Of a DNA stretch of 50,369 nucleotides, positions 16,576 to 24,694 are shown in pieces (position 1 is the first letter of the stretch; the number at the start of each line of letters is the position of its first letter). A model generated the notes under the pieces. The model was not told the origin of the DNA. It saw only the letters and a program-made list of their open reading frames with translations, and searched no databases. The stretch is taken from the NCBI GenBank assembly GCA_019307065.1, contig JAFDKH010000010.1:1-50369 (forward strand), given 5' to 3'. Origin of the DNA: Deltaproteobacteria bacterium (GTDB taxonomy: Bacteria; Myxococcota; B64-G9). Both the position numbers and the translations under genes were made by a program.

Positions 16576-19068
16576 ATGACCGTCCGCAGATCCCCAAGGC
16601 TGAAAAGAATGAAATCGATAGCCGGCATTTCGATCTTGATGATATTTTTGCTGACTTGCGTTTTTGGCCCGGCTTGCCAGCCTGCAGCCGACGATCTCGA
16701 TCCGACCGCCACGACTGACATCAAAAAGCCCGTCCACCGCCACAAGGCTCTAGCCAAGTCGAAGCTTTCTGAAGAGGACCGCCAGCGTTTTATTCAGCGG
16801 GCCATGGCCAGTATTCCGGCCGCCAAAGAAGACAAGACCCTCTCGCCTTATTTCTTCGTGCTTTCAGATGATCCGGCTGTTGATCGTTTGCCCTTGAAGA
16901 GCACCTCGGCGGATGTCCATATCGCCGGGGTCATCGCCGAAGTGCGCGTCACCCAGGTTTACCAGAACAAGGGTGACAATGTCTTAGAGGCAATCTACAT
17001 CTTTCCGGTCTCAACCCGGGCGGCAGTCTATGCGATGAAGATGACGGTCGGTGAGCGAGTCATCGAAGCCCAGATCAAGAAACGGGAGCAAGCCCGCAAA
17101 GATTACGAGCAGGCCCGGCGGCAGGGCCGCACCGCCTCGTTGTTGGAGCAGCAACGGCCCAATGTTTTTCAGATGAACGTGGCCAACATAATGCCGGGAG
17201 ACGAAATCAAGGTCGAGATGAAATATACCGAACTGTTAGTACCCGAAGATCGTGTATACGAATTCGTCTATCCGACCGTGGTCGGGCCGCGCTATTCAGA
17301 GACGGCCGAGGCGGGTGCGGCTGACAAAGAAACTTGGGTCAAGAACCCTCATCTGCAAGAAGGCCAGGAATCGCTGTTCACTTTCGGTCTCGAGGTCTCG
17401 ATCAGCAGCGGCATACCGATTGCACAGGTAACTTGTAAGAGTCACGACATCAAAACCGACTTTAGTTCAGAAAAAACCGCGCTGATCAGCCTGGAAGAGT
17501 CAAAGGACGCAGGAAATCGCGACTTCATTTTACGCTACTCGCTGGCCGGTAAGAAAATTCAGAGCGGATTGCTTCTGTATCCCGGAAAAAAAGAGAACTT
17601 CTTTTTGCTGATGATGGAGCCACCCGACCGCATCCAGGCTAACGATATCGTTCCGCGCGAGTACATATTCATCGTCGACGTGTCCGGTTCGATGAACGGC
17701 TTTCCGTTGACGATTTCCAAGGAACTGATGGGTGATCTGCTGTCAAATCTGCGCAAGAGTGATCATTTCAATGTAATGCTGTTTGCCAGTTCAAGTGTTG
17801 TCCTGTCGAAAGTATCGCTGCCGGCCACCAGGGCCAATATCAAAAAGGGTCTCGCTTTCGTAGGCCGCCAGCGCGGCGGCGGCGGTACCCGATTACTGGC
17901 GGCCATGAAGCGCGCTCTGGCCCTCGAGCACACCACCGGCACCTCGCGAATCATGGTCGTAATTACCGATGGCTACGTTTCGGTCGAGAAGGAAACCTTC
18001 GAACTGATTCGCAACAGCCTCGGTGAAGCCAATTTGTTCGCCTTCGGAATCGGAAGCTCGGTCAATCGTTTCCTGATCGAGGGTATGGCCCGGGCCGGGA
18101 TGGGCGAACCCTTCGTGTTGACCAAGCCGGATGCGGCCAGACAGCAAGCCGTCAAATTCAGAGAATATATTTCGTCCCCGCTGCTGCAAGGTATTTCAGT
18201 TGAGTTCGACGACTTCGATGCCTACGACGTAGAGCCCAAGGCCGTGCCTGACCTGTTCGCCGAGCGACCCGTAATCGTTTTTGGCAAATACCGTGGCGAT
18301 CCCGAGGGAGCCATTTTAGTCAATGGCCACCTGCCCGGTGAAAGGCTCGCAGGCCGCCACAATCTCGAAGATGCAATTGTTTCGAAAGACAATGCCGCTT
18401 TGCGCTATCTATGGGCCCGTCATCGAATCATGCGCCTGAGTGACATGAACAAACTGACCGGCAAAGACGAAGAGCGCATCAAAGAAGTCACCGAGTTGGG
18501 GCTCAACTACAACTTGATGACCGAATATACATCTTTCGTGGCGATTGACTCTCTGGTCAGAGCCGCCGGCACAACGTCTTCGACTGTCAAACAACCCCTG
18601 CCCTTGCCGCTGGGAGTCTCGAATCATGCCGTCGGAATGCGAAGGATTTCTGCAAGCAGCTCTGGCGGAAGCGGAATGTACCGGCATCGCGGAATGAAGA
18701 CTTTCGGCAGTGCTCCAGCTCCCGAGGCAAAGCTTGTGCGCGAACCGGTAATGAAGAAAGAAGCCAGGAAGAAAAGGCCCGCAAAGACAACCGCCAGCCT
18801 GTCGCAAGCCCAAATCAGGCAAGTGCTCGATAGACGCCTGAGCGCTCTACGCGCTTGCCATCGAAAGATCTTGCCAGGTACTCCCGGAAAAATAGTCGTC
18901 GAGATTACAATCGGGACTAATGGAAGAGTAATCGCAGTCAAGGTCGTATCAGATAGTCTCAAGAACAAGAAATTGAATAAGTGCATCCTGTTAGCTCTGA
19001 AACGATTGCGCTTTCCGAGCCAACTTCAAAAGCCCGTAACCATCAAGTACCCGATTGTATTCAAGTAA
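16576..19068 (+). CDS. VIT + VWA domain envelope protein with AgmX/TonB-like C-terminus
   Basis: The 830-residue product starts after a strong AAGGAGG (from 16564). It has a hydrophobic export signal with Cys34 in FGPAC, an imperfect lipobox. A VIT (inter-alpha-trypsin-inhibitor type) domain spans about 85-220 (VIAEVRVTQVYQNKG, AIYIFPVS). A von Willebrand A domain spans about 363-540 with an intact MIDAS (DVSGSMNG) and VITDGYVS. After a Pro/Lys linker the last 90 residues resemble the AgmX/TonB C-terminal domain (ALRACHRKIL, GTNGRVIAVKVVSDSL, LKRLRFP). VIT-VWA proteins mediate metal-dependent adhesion, and AgmX-like ends are common in myxobacterial motility and envelope proteins. It is divergent from the lamin-tail gene and convergent with the NtrC-type regulator, six bases apart. 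The exact role is unknown. Confidence 0.88.
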   Translation: MTVRRSPRLKRMKSIAGISILMIFLLTCVFGPACQPAADDLDPTATTDIKKPVHRHKALAKSKLSEEDRQRFIQRAMASIPAAKEDKTLSPYFFVLSDDPAVDRLPLKSTSADVHIAGVIAEVRVTQVYQNKGDNVLEAIYIFPVSTRAAVYAMKMTVGERVIEAQIKKREQARKDYEQARRQGRTASLLEQQRPNVFQMNVANIMPGDEIKVEMKYTELLVPEDRVYEFVYPTVVGPRYSETAEAGAADKETWVKNPHLQEGQESLFTFGLEVSISSGIPIAQVTCKSHDIKTDFSSEKTALISLEESKDAGNRDFILRYSLAGKKIQSGLLLYPGKKENFFLLMMEPPDRIQANDIVPREYIFIVDVSGSMNGFPLTISKELMGDLLSNLRKSDHFNVMLFASSSVVLSKVSLPATRANIKKGLAFVGRQRGGGGTRLLAAMKRALALEHTTGTSRIMVVITDGYVSVEKETFELIRNSLGEANLFAFGIGSSVNRFLIEGMARAGMGEPFVLTKPDAARQQAVKFREYISSPLLQGISVEFDDFDAYDVEPKAVPDLFAERPVIVFGKYRGDPEGAILVNGHLPGERLAGRHNLEDAIVSKDNAALRYLWARHRIMRLSDMNKLTGKDEERIKEVTELGLNYNLMTEYTSFVAIDSLVRAAGTTSSTVKQPLPLPLGVSNHAVGMRRISASSSGGSGMYRHRGMKTFGSAPAPEAKLVREPVMKKEARKKRPAKTTASLSQAQIRQVLDRRLSALRACHRKILPGTPGKIVVEITIGTNGRVIAVKVVSDSLKNKKLNKCILLALKRLRFPSQLQKPVTIKYPIVFK

Positions 19069-19074
19069 ATCTGG

Positions 19075-20439
19075 TTATTTGATTCCCAGCGACTTCATTT
19101 TCTTGTACAGGTGAGACCTCTCCAGGCCGAGCTGCTTGGCGGCATTGGTGACGTGTCCGCCGCAATCGCTCAGAGCTTTCAGGATAAAGGCCCGCTCGGC
19201 CGCCGCCATCATCTCTTTGAGCGCCAGGTCTGACTGGTAGAATGAATCGTCGGAGCCCTCGGTTTCAGCACCGTGCTTGTCCAGGCCGAGGCAGCGCTCG
19301 ACATCGCCAGGTTTGATTTCGTCACTCGGGACCATTATTACCAGTCGTTCGATCGAATTTTTTAGCTCGCGAACATTGCCGGGGAAGTCATGAGCGATCA
19401 GGCTCTGAATTCCCTGGGGCGTAATTGTCTTCAGGCGGCGATTATTTTGTCGGCAGGCAATTTCCATCAGATGTTCGGCCAGGAGTTGAATGTCTTCTTT
19501 GCGTTCTTTGAGTAACGGCACGTGGATCGGGATCACGTTCAGCCGATAGTACAGATCTTCTCTGAAACGACCGGCTTTGGTTGCCGCTTGCAAGTTTTGA
19601 TTGGTCGCTGCGATTACCCTGACATCGACTACAATGGTTTCAGACGAACCAACTCGCTCGATCTCGCCTTCTTGAAGGACTCTGAGCAGCTTGGCTTGCA
19701 TGGCCAGCGGCATATCGCCGACTTCGTCGAGAAACAAGGTGCCCGAATTTGCCAGCTCAAATTTACCCCGACGCTGCTGGCTGGCTCCGGTAAAAGAGCC
19801 TTTCTCGTGACCGAATAGTTCGCTCTCGATCAAATCGTGGGGAACCGCGGCACAATTGACTTTTATAAAGGGGCCCTTGGCGCGGAGGCTGTTTTCATGA
19901 ATTGCCCGGGCGGCCAATTCCTTGCCGGTGCCGTTCTCGCCGGTAATCAATACCCGGCCGTTGGATGGTGCCACCATGCGAATTTGATCGTAGAGGGCTA
20001 CCATCGGCGCGCTTTGGCCGACCATGTCGGTTTGTAAGCCGGCCAGCGATTTTAGATCTCGGTTCTCCTCCACCAGGCGGCGAAGTTTGAGAGCGTTGGC
20101 TACAGTCACCAGTACTTTTTCTGAAGAAAGCGGTTTTTCCAGAAAATCGACAGCCCCCAGGCGTACGGCCTTGACGGCGATCTCGACCGTGGCGTGTCCA
20201 CTCATCATTACGACCGGCAACTCGGGGTTGGAAGCCTGGATTTGTTGCAGCACATCTAAACCGTCGATATCCGGCAGCATGACATCCAGTAGCACAAGAT
20301 CGAAAGACTGCTTGGCTAGTTTTTCGAGCCCGATCTTGCCGCCCCCGGCAACTTCGGTGCGATAGTCTTCCAGCTTGAGCGCCCGCGCAAGGGTAACCAG
20401 GATGTTTTGCTCGTCGTCGATTATCAGGATTGTGGCCAT
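19075..20439 (-). CDS. Sigma54-dependent response regulator, NtrC/NtrX type
   Basis: The 454-residue product starts at ATG 20439 ([12 protein letters not shown]), with AAGG just upstream. It has a receiver domain (1-118, acidic pair Asp8/Asp9, phospho-acceptor Asp52 in LLDVMLPD and the Lys in FLEKPLS). The AAA+ sigma54-interaction domain (about 135-370) has Walker A GENGTGKE, Walker [12 protein letters not shown] and the loop GSFTGA, a Ser variant of the usual GAFTGA. It ends with a Fis-type helix-turn-helix ([23 protein letters not shown]). It would activate sigma54 promoters after phosphorylation. No histidine kinase is adjacent; the gene lies 31 bp downstream of the MATE transporter on the same strand, so it may be in its operon. 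The family is certain; the signal and targets are unknown. Confidence 0.95.
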   Translation of the reverse strand: MATILIIDDEQNILVTLARALKLEDYRTEVAGGGKIGLEKLAKQSFDLVLLDVMLPDIDGLDVLQQIQASNPELPVVMMSGHATVEIAVKAVRLGAVDFLEKPLSSEKVLVTVANALKLRRLVEENRDLKSLAGLQTDMVGQSAPMVALYDQIRMVAPSNGRVLITGENGTGKELAARAIHENSLRAKGPFIKVNCAAVPHDLIESELFGHEKGSFTGASQQRRGKFELANSGTLFLDEVGDMPLAMQAKLLRVLQEGEIERVGSSETIVVDVRVIAATNQNLQAATKAGRFREDLYYRLNVIPIHVPLLKERKEDIQLLAEHLMEIACRQNNRRLKTITPQGIQSLIAHDFPGNVRELKNSIERLVIMVPSDEIKPGDVERCLGLDKHGAETEGSDDSFYQSDLALKEMMAAAERAFILKALSDCGGHVTNAAKQLGLERSHLYKKMKSLGIK

Positions 20440-20470
20440 AGCCTTGAAGTACAATACTCGCTATAAAATC

Positions 20471-21907
20471 TCAAATCTTAATCTTCTTCCAGGTTCCCTG
20501 GGCGAATTTCCAGGCCATGATTGAAGACAGCAGAACAATGTAGGTGGCCGAGGCCATCCAGGCCCCCAGCATGCCGAAATCAAGGACCATGGCCAGGACG
20601 TAAGACAGCGGGATCAAGCACAGGGCATGCAGCAATAGTTCGGCAACCATAACGAACTTGTTATTACCCGCCCCAAACAGGGCTTGTACCAGAATCAGGC
20701 CGGCGCTCATCATTGAGGCAGTCGAAGCCATCAGGCGCATCGAAGGAACGGCTGCATTGATTACCTCGGTTTTATCCGTGAAAATTCCCAAAAACGTGTG
20801 TGGCCAGACAATCATGGCGATGCCCAGAAGGCCCATGGAATACATGCCGATCTTGACTGATTCCCAGCCGTAGCGCTCGGCCAGGTCAAAGTCCTTGGAC
20901 CCCATGCTTTGGCCCACAAGAGTGGCGGTCGCCGTACCAAAAGCAATCGAAGTCATGAATATGAGCATCAGAAACGAGATCAATACCCAGCTGGCGCTGG
21001 TCGCCAGATCGGGAGTGATGAAATCAATTCCAAGCAGGATCGGTCCGGCTAGCGGGATGAACCCCAAGGGGGCAAGCATCTGCGGCTCCGGTTCGAGGTT
21101 TCCGGTTACCCACATGAAAAACTGAAATCCACTCATCACAAAAACCGTGGCCAACCCGGAAGGCACCGAAAGTCGACAGAGTTCATAAACTACCGAACGA
21201 TTGAGGTTTTTCATGCGATAGTAACGATATTTCTTCAGCAGGTCTTTTTTGAAACTCCAGATGATCATTATTGCCAGGCCGACGAAAGTACTGATCAGCG
21301 AAGCAATGGCTGCACCCTCGACTTCCATCCGCGGAAAACCCAAGAACCCGAAAATCAATACGACATTCAAAAAAGCATTCAAGATATTCATCACAATCGA
21401 TGCCACCATATGGATGTGAGTCTTGCCGACGCCGTCGAAGAACCCTTTGTAACTAATCGTGGTGACCATCGAGACGACACCCAGCATCCTGATGCTGCAA
21501 TAATCCGAACCCAGCCGGATTACATTCGGGTTTGGATTCAGAAAAGGGAAGATATCGGGCACGTAGTAGTAGCCCAGGATGGACATGCTCAGGCCTGATA
21601 GAAATGCGACGGTCAGCGAATTGGTCAGGGCCCGGCCGGCCAGCTCATGCTTTTCCTCGCCGGTGCGTCTGGCCGTGATCGCCTGGGTGCCGATGGCGAT
21701 AGCCGACAAAAAGCCGCCGATTGCCCAAAATAGCGGCAAACTCACACCGATTCCGGCCACCCCGTCAATCCCGGTGCTGCCCGGCAATCTTCCCACCATG
21801 GCTGTGTCGAGGAGATTAATGGCCGTCTGTGACAGCATGGCCAAAATGACCGGACCTGCCAGGGCAGTGATTTTTTTCGAGAGGGCAATGTCGACGGAAA
21901 ATCGCAT
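20471..21907 (-). CDS. MATE-family multidrug/metabolite efflux transporter
   Basis: The 478-residue product starts at ATG 21907 (MRFSVDIALSKKITALAGPV); a longer form from TTG 21988 adds a non-family N-terminus and has no clear ribosome-binding site. It has about 12 hydrophobic helices in two homologous halves. The first begins with the MATE signature (PVILAMLSQTAINLLDTAMVGRL), and the second contains ASWVLISFLMLIF and GTATATLVGQSMGSKD. MATE proteins export organic cations or other metabolites using a Na+ or H+ gradient at the inner membrane. It is the first gene of a probable two-gene minus-strand unit with the NtrC-type regulator. The substrate cannot be predicted. Confidence 0.93.
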   Translation of the reverse strand: MRFSVDIALSKKITALAGPVILAMLSQTAINLLDTAMVGRLPGSTGIDGVAGIGVSLPLFWAIGGFLSAIAIGTQAITARRTGEEKHELAGRALTNSLTVAFLSGLSMSILGYYYVPDIFPFLNPNPNVIRLGSDYCSIRMLGVVSMVTTISYKGFFDGVGKTHIHMVASIVMNILNAFLNVVLIFGFLGFPRMEVEGAAIASLISTFVGLAIMIIWSFKKDLLKKYRYYRMKNLNRSVVYELCRLSVPSGLATVFVMSGFQFFMWVTGNLEPEPQMLAPLGFIPLAGPILLGIDFITPDLATSASWVLISFLMLIFMTSIAFGTATATLVGQSMGSKDFDLAERYGWESVKIGMYSMGLLGIAMIVWPHTFLGIFTDKTEVINAAVPSMRLMASTASMMSAGLILVQALFGAGNNKFVMVAELLLHALCLIPLSYVLAMVLDFGMLGAWMASATYIVLLSSIMAWKFAQGTWKKIKI

Positions 21908-22135
21908 GATGGATCTATTCGCCTGCAGGTGTAGAACCGTTGCGCAAAGTACTGCTATCTCGAATAAGATGCAATCGATTTTTTTCAAAACCCGTGAGAT
22001 TCAATAGGTCTTTTTTGTTGACAAGGGGGTAGGAATAAGCTACTTCCGAGCTGATACGTAAGTGTGCGATTCTATTTTTGAACTCACAATTTAGCCTTAC
22101 GCGATGGGCAAAAGCTGCTCCAGGAGGGTGACTAA

Positions 22136-22984
22136 ATGAAAACACTCCGCAACGTTTCCAAGAGACTGGCTTGGACGGCGGCAGTACTATTTGTGCTATC
22201 AATTCTTACAATCGGTTGCCGGCCCCCTTTCCCGCAGTGCCGAGATAATGATGACTGTGCGGAAGAAGAAGGCAACACTACAATGATGAAGTGCTGCAAC
22301 GAGCAGTGCCAGGAATGTTGCCAGGACGGCGATTGTCCGACCGAAAGACCCAAGTGCAAAGATAATCGTTGCGTGGAATGTGTCGAAAACGCCGATTGTC
22401 CAGAAGAGAAGCCCTTCTGTGAGAACGAAAAGTGTGTCCACGAATGCGAAATCGATGCCGACTGCGAAACTCGTGGTAAGGCCGGCATGATTTGCAAAGA
22501 CCACAAGTGCCAGTGGGAATGCGAGAAAGACGAAGACTGCGATGAGGGAATGGAGTGCAAGGACCATCATTGCGTGCCCAAGTGCTTGTGTCAGACCGAC
22601 GAGGATTGTCCCGAAGGCAAGATGTGCCAGGATTGCGCTTGTATCGACAAGCCGACCTGCGAGTTGCAGACAATTCATTTCGATTTCAATCGCTACAATC
22701 TGCGCTCGGAAGATCGCTCAACTCTCGACAGCAACGCCGAGTGCCTCAAAGAGCGTAGCGAGATGATGGTTACCATCGAAGGTCACTGTGATGATCGTGG
22801 CACCGAGGAATACAATATCGCCCTGGGTGACAAGCGCGCCCGGGCAGCCAAGAAATACCTGATCAACCTGGGTATTTCAAAGGGCCGGCTCAAAACGATT
22901 TCATACGGCGAAGGTCGTGGGGTTTGTTCTGAATTCACCGAAGAGTGCTGGGAGCAAAACCGACGATCCGAATTCGTCGAATAG
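22136..22984 (+). CDS. pal: Peptidoglycan-associated lipoprotein (Pal) with a Cys-rich N-terminal insert
   Basis: The 282-residue product has a lipoprotein signal peptide (lipobox LTIGC, Cys28). A Cys-rich region (about 35-178) of four to five knottin/EGF-like units (DCPTERPKC, DCPEEKPFC, DCDEGMECKDHHC, DCPEGKMC) follows. The C-terminal OmpA/Pal domain (about 180-282) has the peptidoglycan-binding signature (TIHFDFNRYNLR, EGHCDDRGTEEYNIALGDKRA, SYGEGRG). The domain order suggests an outer-membrane lipid anchor with the OmpA domain gripping meso-diaminopimelate peptidoglycan. Ordinary Pal is about 170 residues; the insert of roughly 145 is unusual. AGGAGGG at 22122-22128 precedes ATG 22136. 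It is followed by a hairpin terminator and then CpoB, supporting a Tol-Pal role, although tolQRAB are not in the window. Confidence 0.9.
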   Translation: MKTLRNVSKRLAWTAAVLFVLSILTIGCRPPFPQCRDNDDCAEEEGNTTMMKCCNEQCQECCQDGDCPTERPKCKDNRCVECVENADCPEEKPFCENEKCVHECEIDADCETRGKAGMICKDHKCQWECEKDEDCDEGMECKDHHCVPKCLCQTDEDCPEGKMCQDCACIDKPTCELQTIHFDFNRYNLRSEDRSTLDSNAECLKERSEMMVTIEGHCDDRGTEEYNIALGDKRARAAKKYLINLGISKGRLKTISYGEGRGVCSEFTEECWEQNRRSEFVE

Positions 22985-23012
22985 CCGGAGCAGCAGCAAT
23001 TATGTTATAGTC

Positions 23013-23045
23013 AAGAGCGGAGCCCCAAGGGCTCCGCTCTTTATA
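23013..23045 (+). terminator. Intrinsic terminator or attenuator between pal and cpoB
   Basis: A 13-bp stem (23013-23025 with 23029-23041) with a 3-base loop is followed by TTATATTT. Base pairing is perfect over AAGAGCGGAGCCC. It lies between two genes that normally belong to one functional set, so it may act as a partial terminator tuning the Pal:CpoB ratio. Confidence 0.85.
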
Positions 23046-23073
23046 TTTGTCAATATTTGTTTTGAGACCTTAA

Positions 23074-23967
23074 ATGAGAACAGTAATCAATATATTTATG
23101 ACAGTCGGCCTGGTTTTTTGCCAGACGGGATGCTGGGTGAAGGAAGAAGTCGGTAAGCGCATGCAGGCCGACATCGTCGCGCTGCAAGCCGAACTTGATG
23201 TGGTCAAGAGCGCCCATTCCAACCAGAAGGCCGAGTTGCAAAAGCGAATCCAGGAGGCCGACAAACAGATTGTCGAGCTAGTAAAAATCATCGGTGAATA
23301 CAGACGGGCGACCGGACGCAATGCGGCTGATGTTGGTGTGGACATTGAAAGAATCAAGACCCAACTAATGGAGGTCAAGGGCCGCCTGGAAGTCAACGAG
23401 CACCGCCTTGATGAAGTCGAGAAGAAATTATCCGCGATGCATAAAGATGTCAGCGAAAAAATGTCCGCGGCGCAGAAACTATCCGAAGAGGAGTCAGAAA
23501 AAGCACGCCTGGAGAATGAAGCCGCGAAAAATAAGAAGCCGCCCGACCCGTTGGCTGCAATAAAACGTCCGCAGAAAAAAGAAAACTTTTACAAGCTGGC
23601 CTATGGCTTGCTGGAGGCTGGACAGGTAGTTGCGGCGCGGACCTTGTTCGAGGAGTTTTTGGAGAAATGGCCCAATGATGCATATTCGGACAATGCTTTG
23701 TACTGGATTGGGGAAAGCTACTACGCCGAAAAAGACTATAGATTGGCGGCCCTGACTTTTCAAAGAGTCCGGACCGACTTTGTAAAAGGTGATAAGTCAA
23801 AAGATGCGCTATTGAAATTGGGGTTTTGCTTTTTTGCCATGGAGAAGTACAAAGAATCGCTGCCATTTCTAAGAGAATTCGTAAAGCGCTTCGGGAAAAC
23901 AGCTTTGGCTAAGAAAGCTAAGAAGAAGATTGCTGAGGCGGAGAAAAGACTAAAGAAATCAAAGTAG
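23074..23967 (+). CDS. cpoB: Tol-Pal system protein CpoB/YbgF-like
   Basis: The 297-residue product has a signal peptide with Cys20 (FCQTGC, an atypical lipobox because Gln is at -3). A coiled-coil region (about 30-150, IVALQAELDVVKSA...) and a C-terminal TPR domain of about three repeats (about 168-290: FYKLAYGLLEAGQVVAARTLFEEFL, AYSDNALYWIGESYYAEKDY, SKDALLKLGFCFF) follow. This is the CpoB/YbgF layout; CpoB coordinates peptidoglycan synthesis with outer-membrane constriction at division. The position next to pal supports this. The ribosome-binding site is weak (GAG near 23062). Only a hairpin and about 30 bases separate it from the pal transcript end, so it may depend on read-through. Confidence 0.88.
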   Translation: MRTVINIFMTVGLVFCQTGCWVKEEVGKRMQADIVALQAELDVVKSAHSNQKAELQKRIQEADKQIVELVKIIGEYRRATGRNAADVGVDIERIKTQLMEVKGRLEVNEHRLDEVEKKLSAMHKDVSEKMSAAQKLSEEESEKARLENEAAKNKKPPDPLAAIKRPQKKENFYKLAYGLLEAGQVVAARTLFEEFLEKWPNDAYSDNALYWIGESYYAEKDYRLAALTFQRVRTDFVKGDKSKDALLKLGFCFFAMEKYKESLPFLREFVKRFGKTALAKKAKKKIAEAEKRLKKSK

Positions 23968-24013
23968 CCAGGACCTGATCGGGTTCGCTAAATTCAGTCT
24001 GGAGTAGACCAGC

Positions 24014-24580
24014 ATGCGCAAATGTAGACAATTGATTTTAACTGCCTTGATCGGGCTGTTTAGCTGTCTGTCGGTCGAACCTGCGGTTGCCCAGGATCAA
24101 TACCCAGCGATGGATGACGAGTGTGTCAACGATCATGCCGGCACGATTCGCAAAGGCGATCGGAAAACAATAAAATCGCTTTGCCGAAAGGCGAAGAAAG
24201 ATAACGTCACGATAATGGTAGTGACCGCCAAATCGCTGGATGATTTTCAGCCACGGCCGCTCAGTGTCGATCGTTTTGTGGATGACGTTTTCAACGATTT
24301 GGATGTCGACTACGAAGAGGGTAAGGACGCTGTTTTGTTGTTTATCTCAGCCAAAGAGAACGAGTTCAGGATCGTCATGGGGGATAACTATTCAGAAAGC
24401 TTGCGAAAGAAGGCATCAAAAATCATCCGCGCCACGCTGGTGCCTGATTTCAGGCGCCGCAAACGCTCACGAGGCATCAAAAAGACCATCAGCCGGATTT
24501 TTTACGAGATTGCGGCACCCCACATAAAAAAGCTAAAAAAGGCTAAAAGACGCAAGCCAACAGTTATGCAAGGACCCTAA
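24014..24580 (+). CDS. Exported TPM-domain protein
   Basis: The 188-residue product has a signal peptide (about 1-26, ending AVAQ). A TPM domain (about 34-165) follows, with its landmarks VNDHAGTIRKGDR, VTIMVVTAKSL, GKDAVLLFISAKENEFRIVMGDNY and ATLVPDFRRRKRSRGI. A basic tail (HIKKLKKAKRRKP) ends the protein. TPM domains occur in YgcG-like and photosystem-II-repair proteins and have been linked to weak phosphatase activity or protein assembly; the role here is open. ATG 24014 follows GGAG at 24001-24004. The gene lies 46 bp after cpoB, so it may belong to the same transcript, and precedes a regulatory region with two palindromes. Confidence 0.82.
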   Translation: MRKCRQLILTALIGLFSCLSVEPAVAQDQYPAMDDECVNDHAGTIRKGDRKTIKSLCRKAKKDNVTIMVVTAKSLDDFQPRPLSVDRFVDDVFNDLDVDYEEGKDAVLLFISAKENEFRIVMGDNYSESLRKKASKIIRATLVPDFRRRKRSRGIKKTISRIFYEIAAPHIKKLKKAKRRKPTVMQGP

Positions 24581-24602
24581 AATCCTTGTGCCGGTCTCAG
24601 AC

Positions 24603-24619
24603 GTCATATCTGATATGAC
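24603..24619. promoter_or_regulatory. Dyad GTCATAT-CTG-ATATGAC, candidate operator
   Basis: A perfect 7-bp inverted repeat with a 3-base centre lies just upstream of a candidate -35 box for the REC-PATAN gene. The stem is AT-rich with no following T-run, so it looks like a dimeric regulator site rather than a terminator. The binding protein is unknown. Confidence 0.45.
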
Positions 24620-24623
24620 AATG

Positions 24624-24652
24624 TTGACAGGAGCCGGCGCCGGCAGTAAAAC
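24624..24652 (+). promoter_or_regulatory. Candidate promoter with a 12-bp palindrome in the spacer
   Basis: Perfect TTGACA (24624-24629) and TAAAAC (24647-24652, four of six) are 17 bases apart. The spacer holds the perfect palindrome GCCGGCGCCGGC (24633-24644), placing a possible operator between the two boxes. The GTG start of the next gene is 43 bases downstream of the -10, preceded by AGAGG at 24682-24686. Confidence 0.5.
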
Positions 24653-24694
24653 TCATATGGTAACGAGCAGTTAATGTCCAAAGAGGTCTGAACG

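Noticed and set aside
22018..22046. Perfect TTGACA (22018-22023) upstream of pal
   Set aside because: At 16-18 bases downstream there is no -10-like sequence (TACTTC at 17), so I do not call it a promoter.
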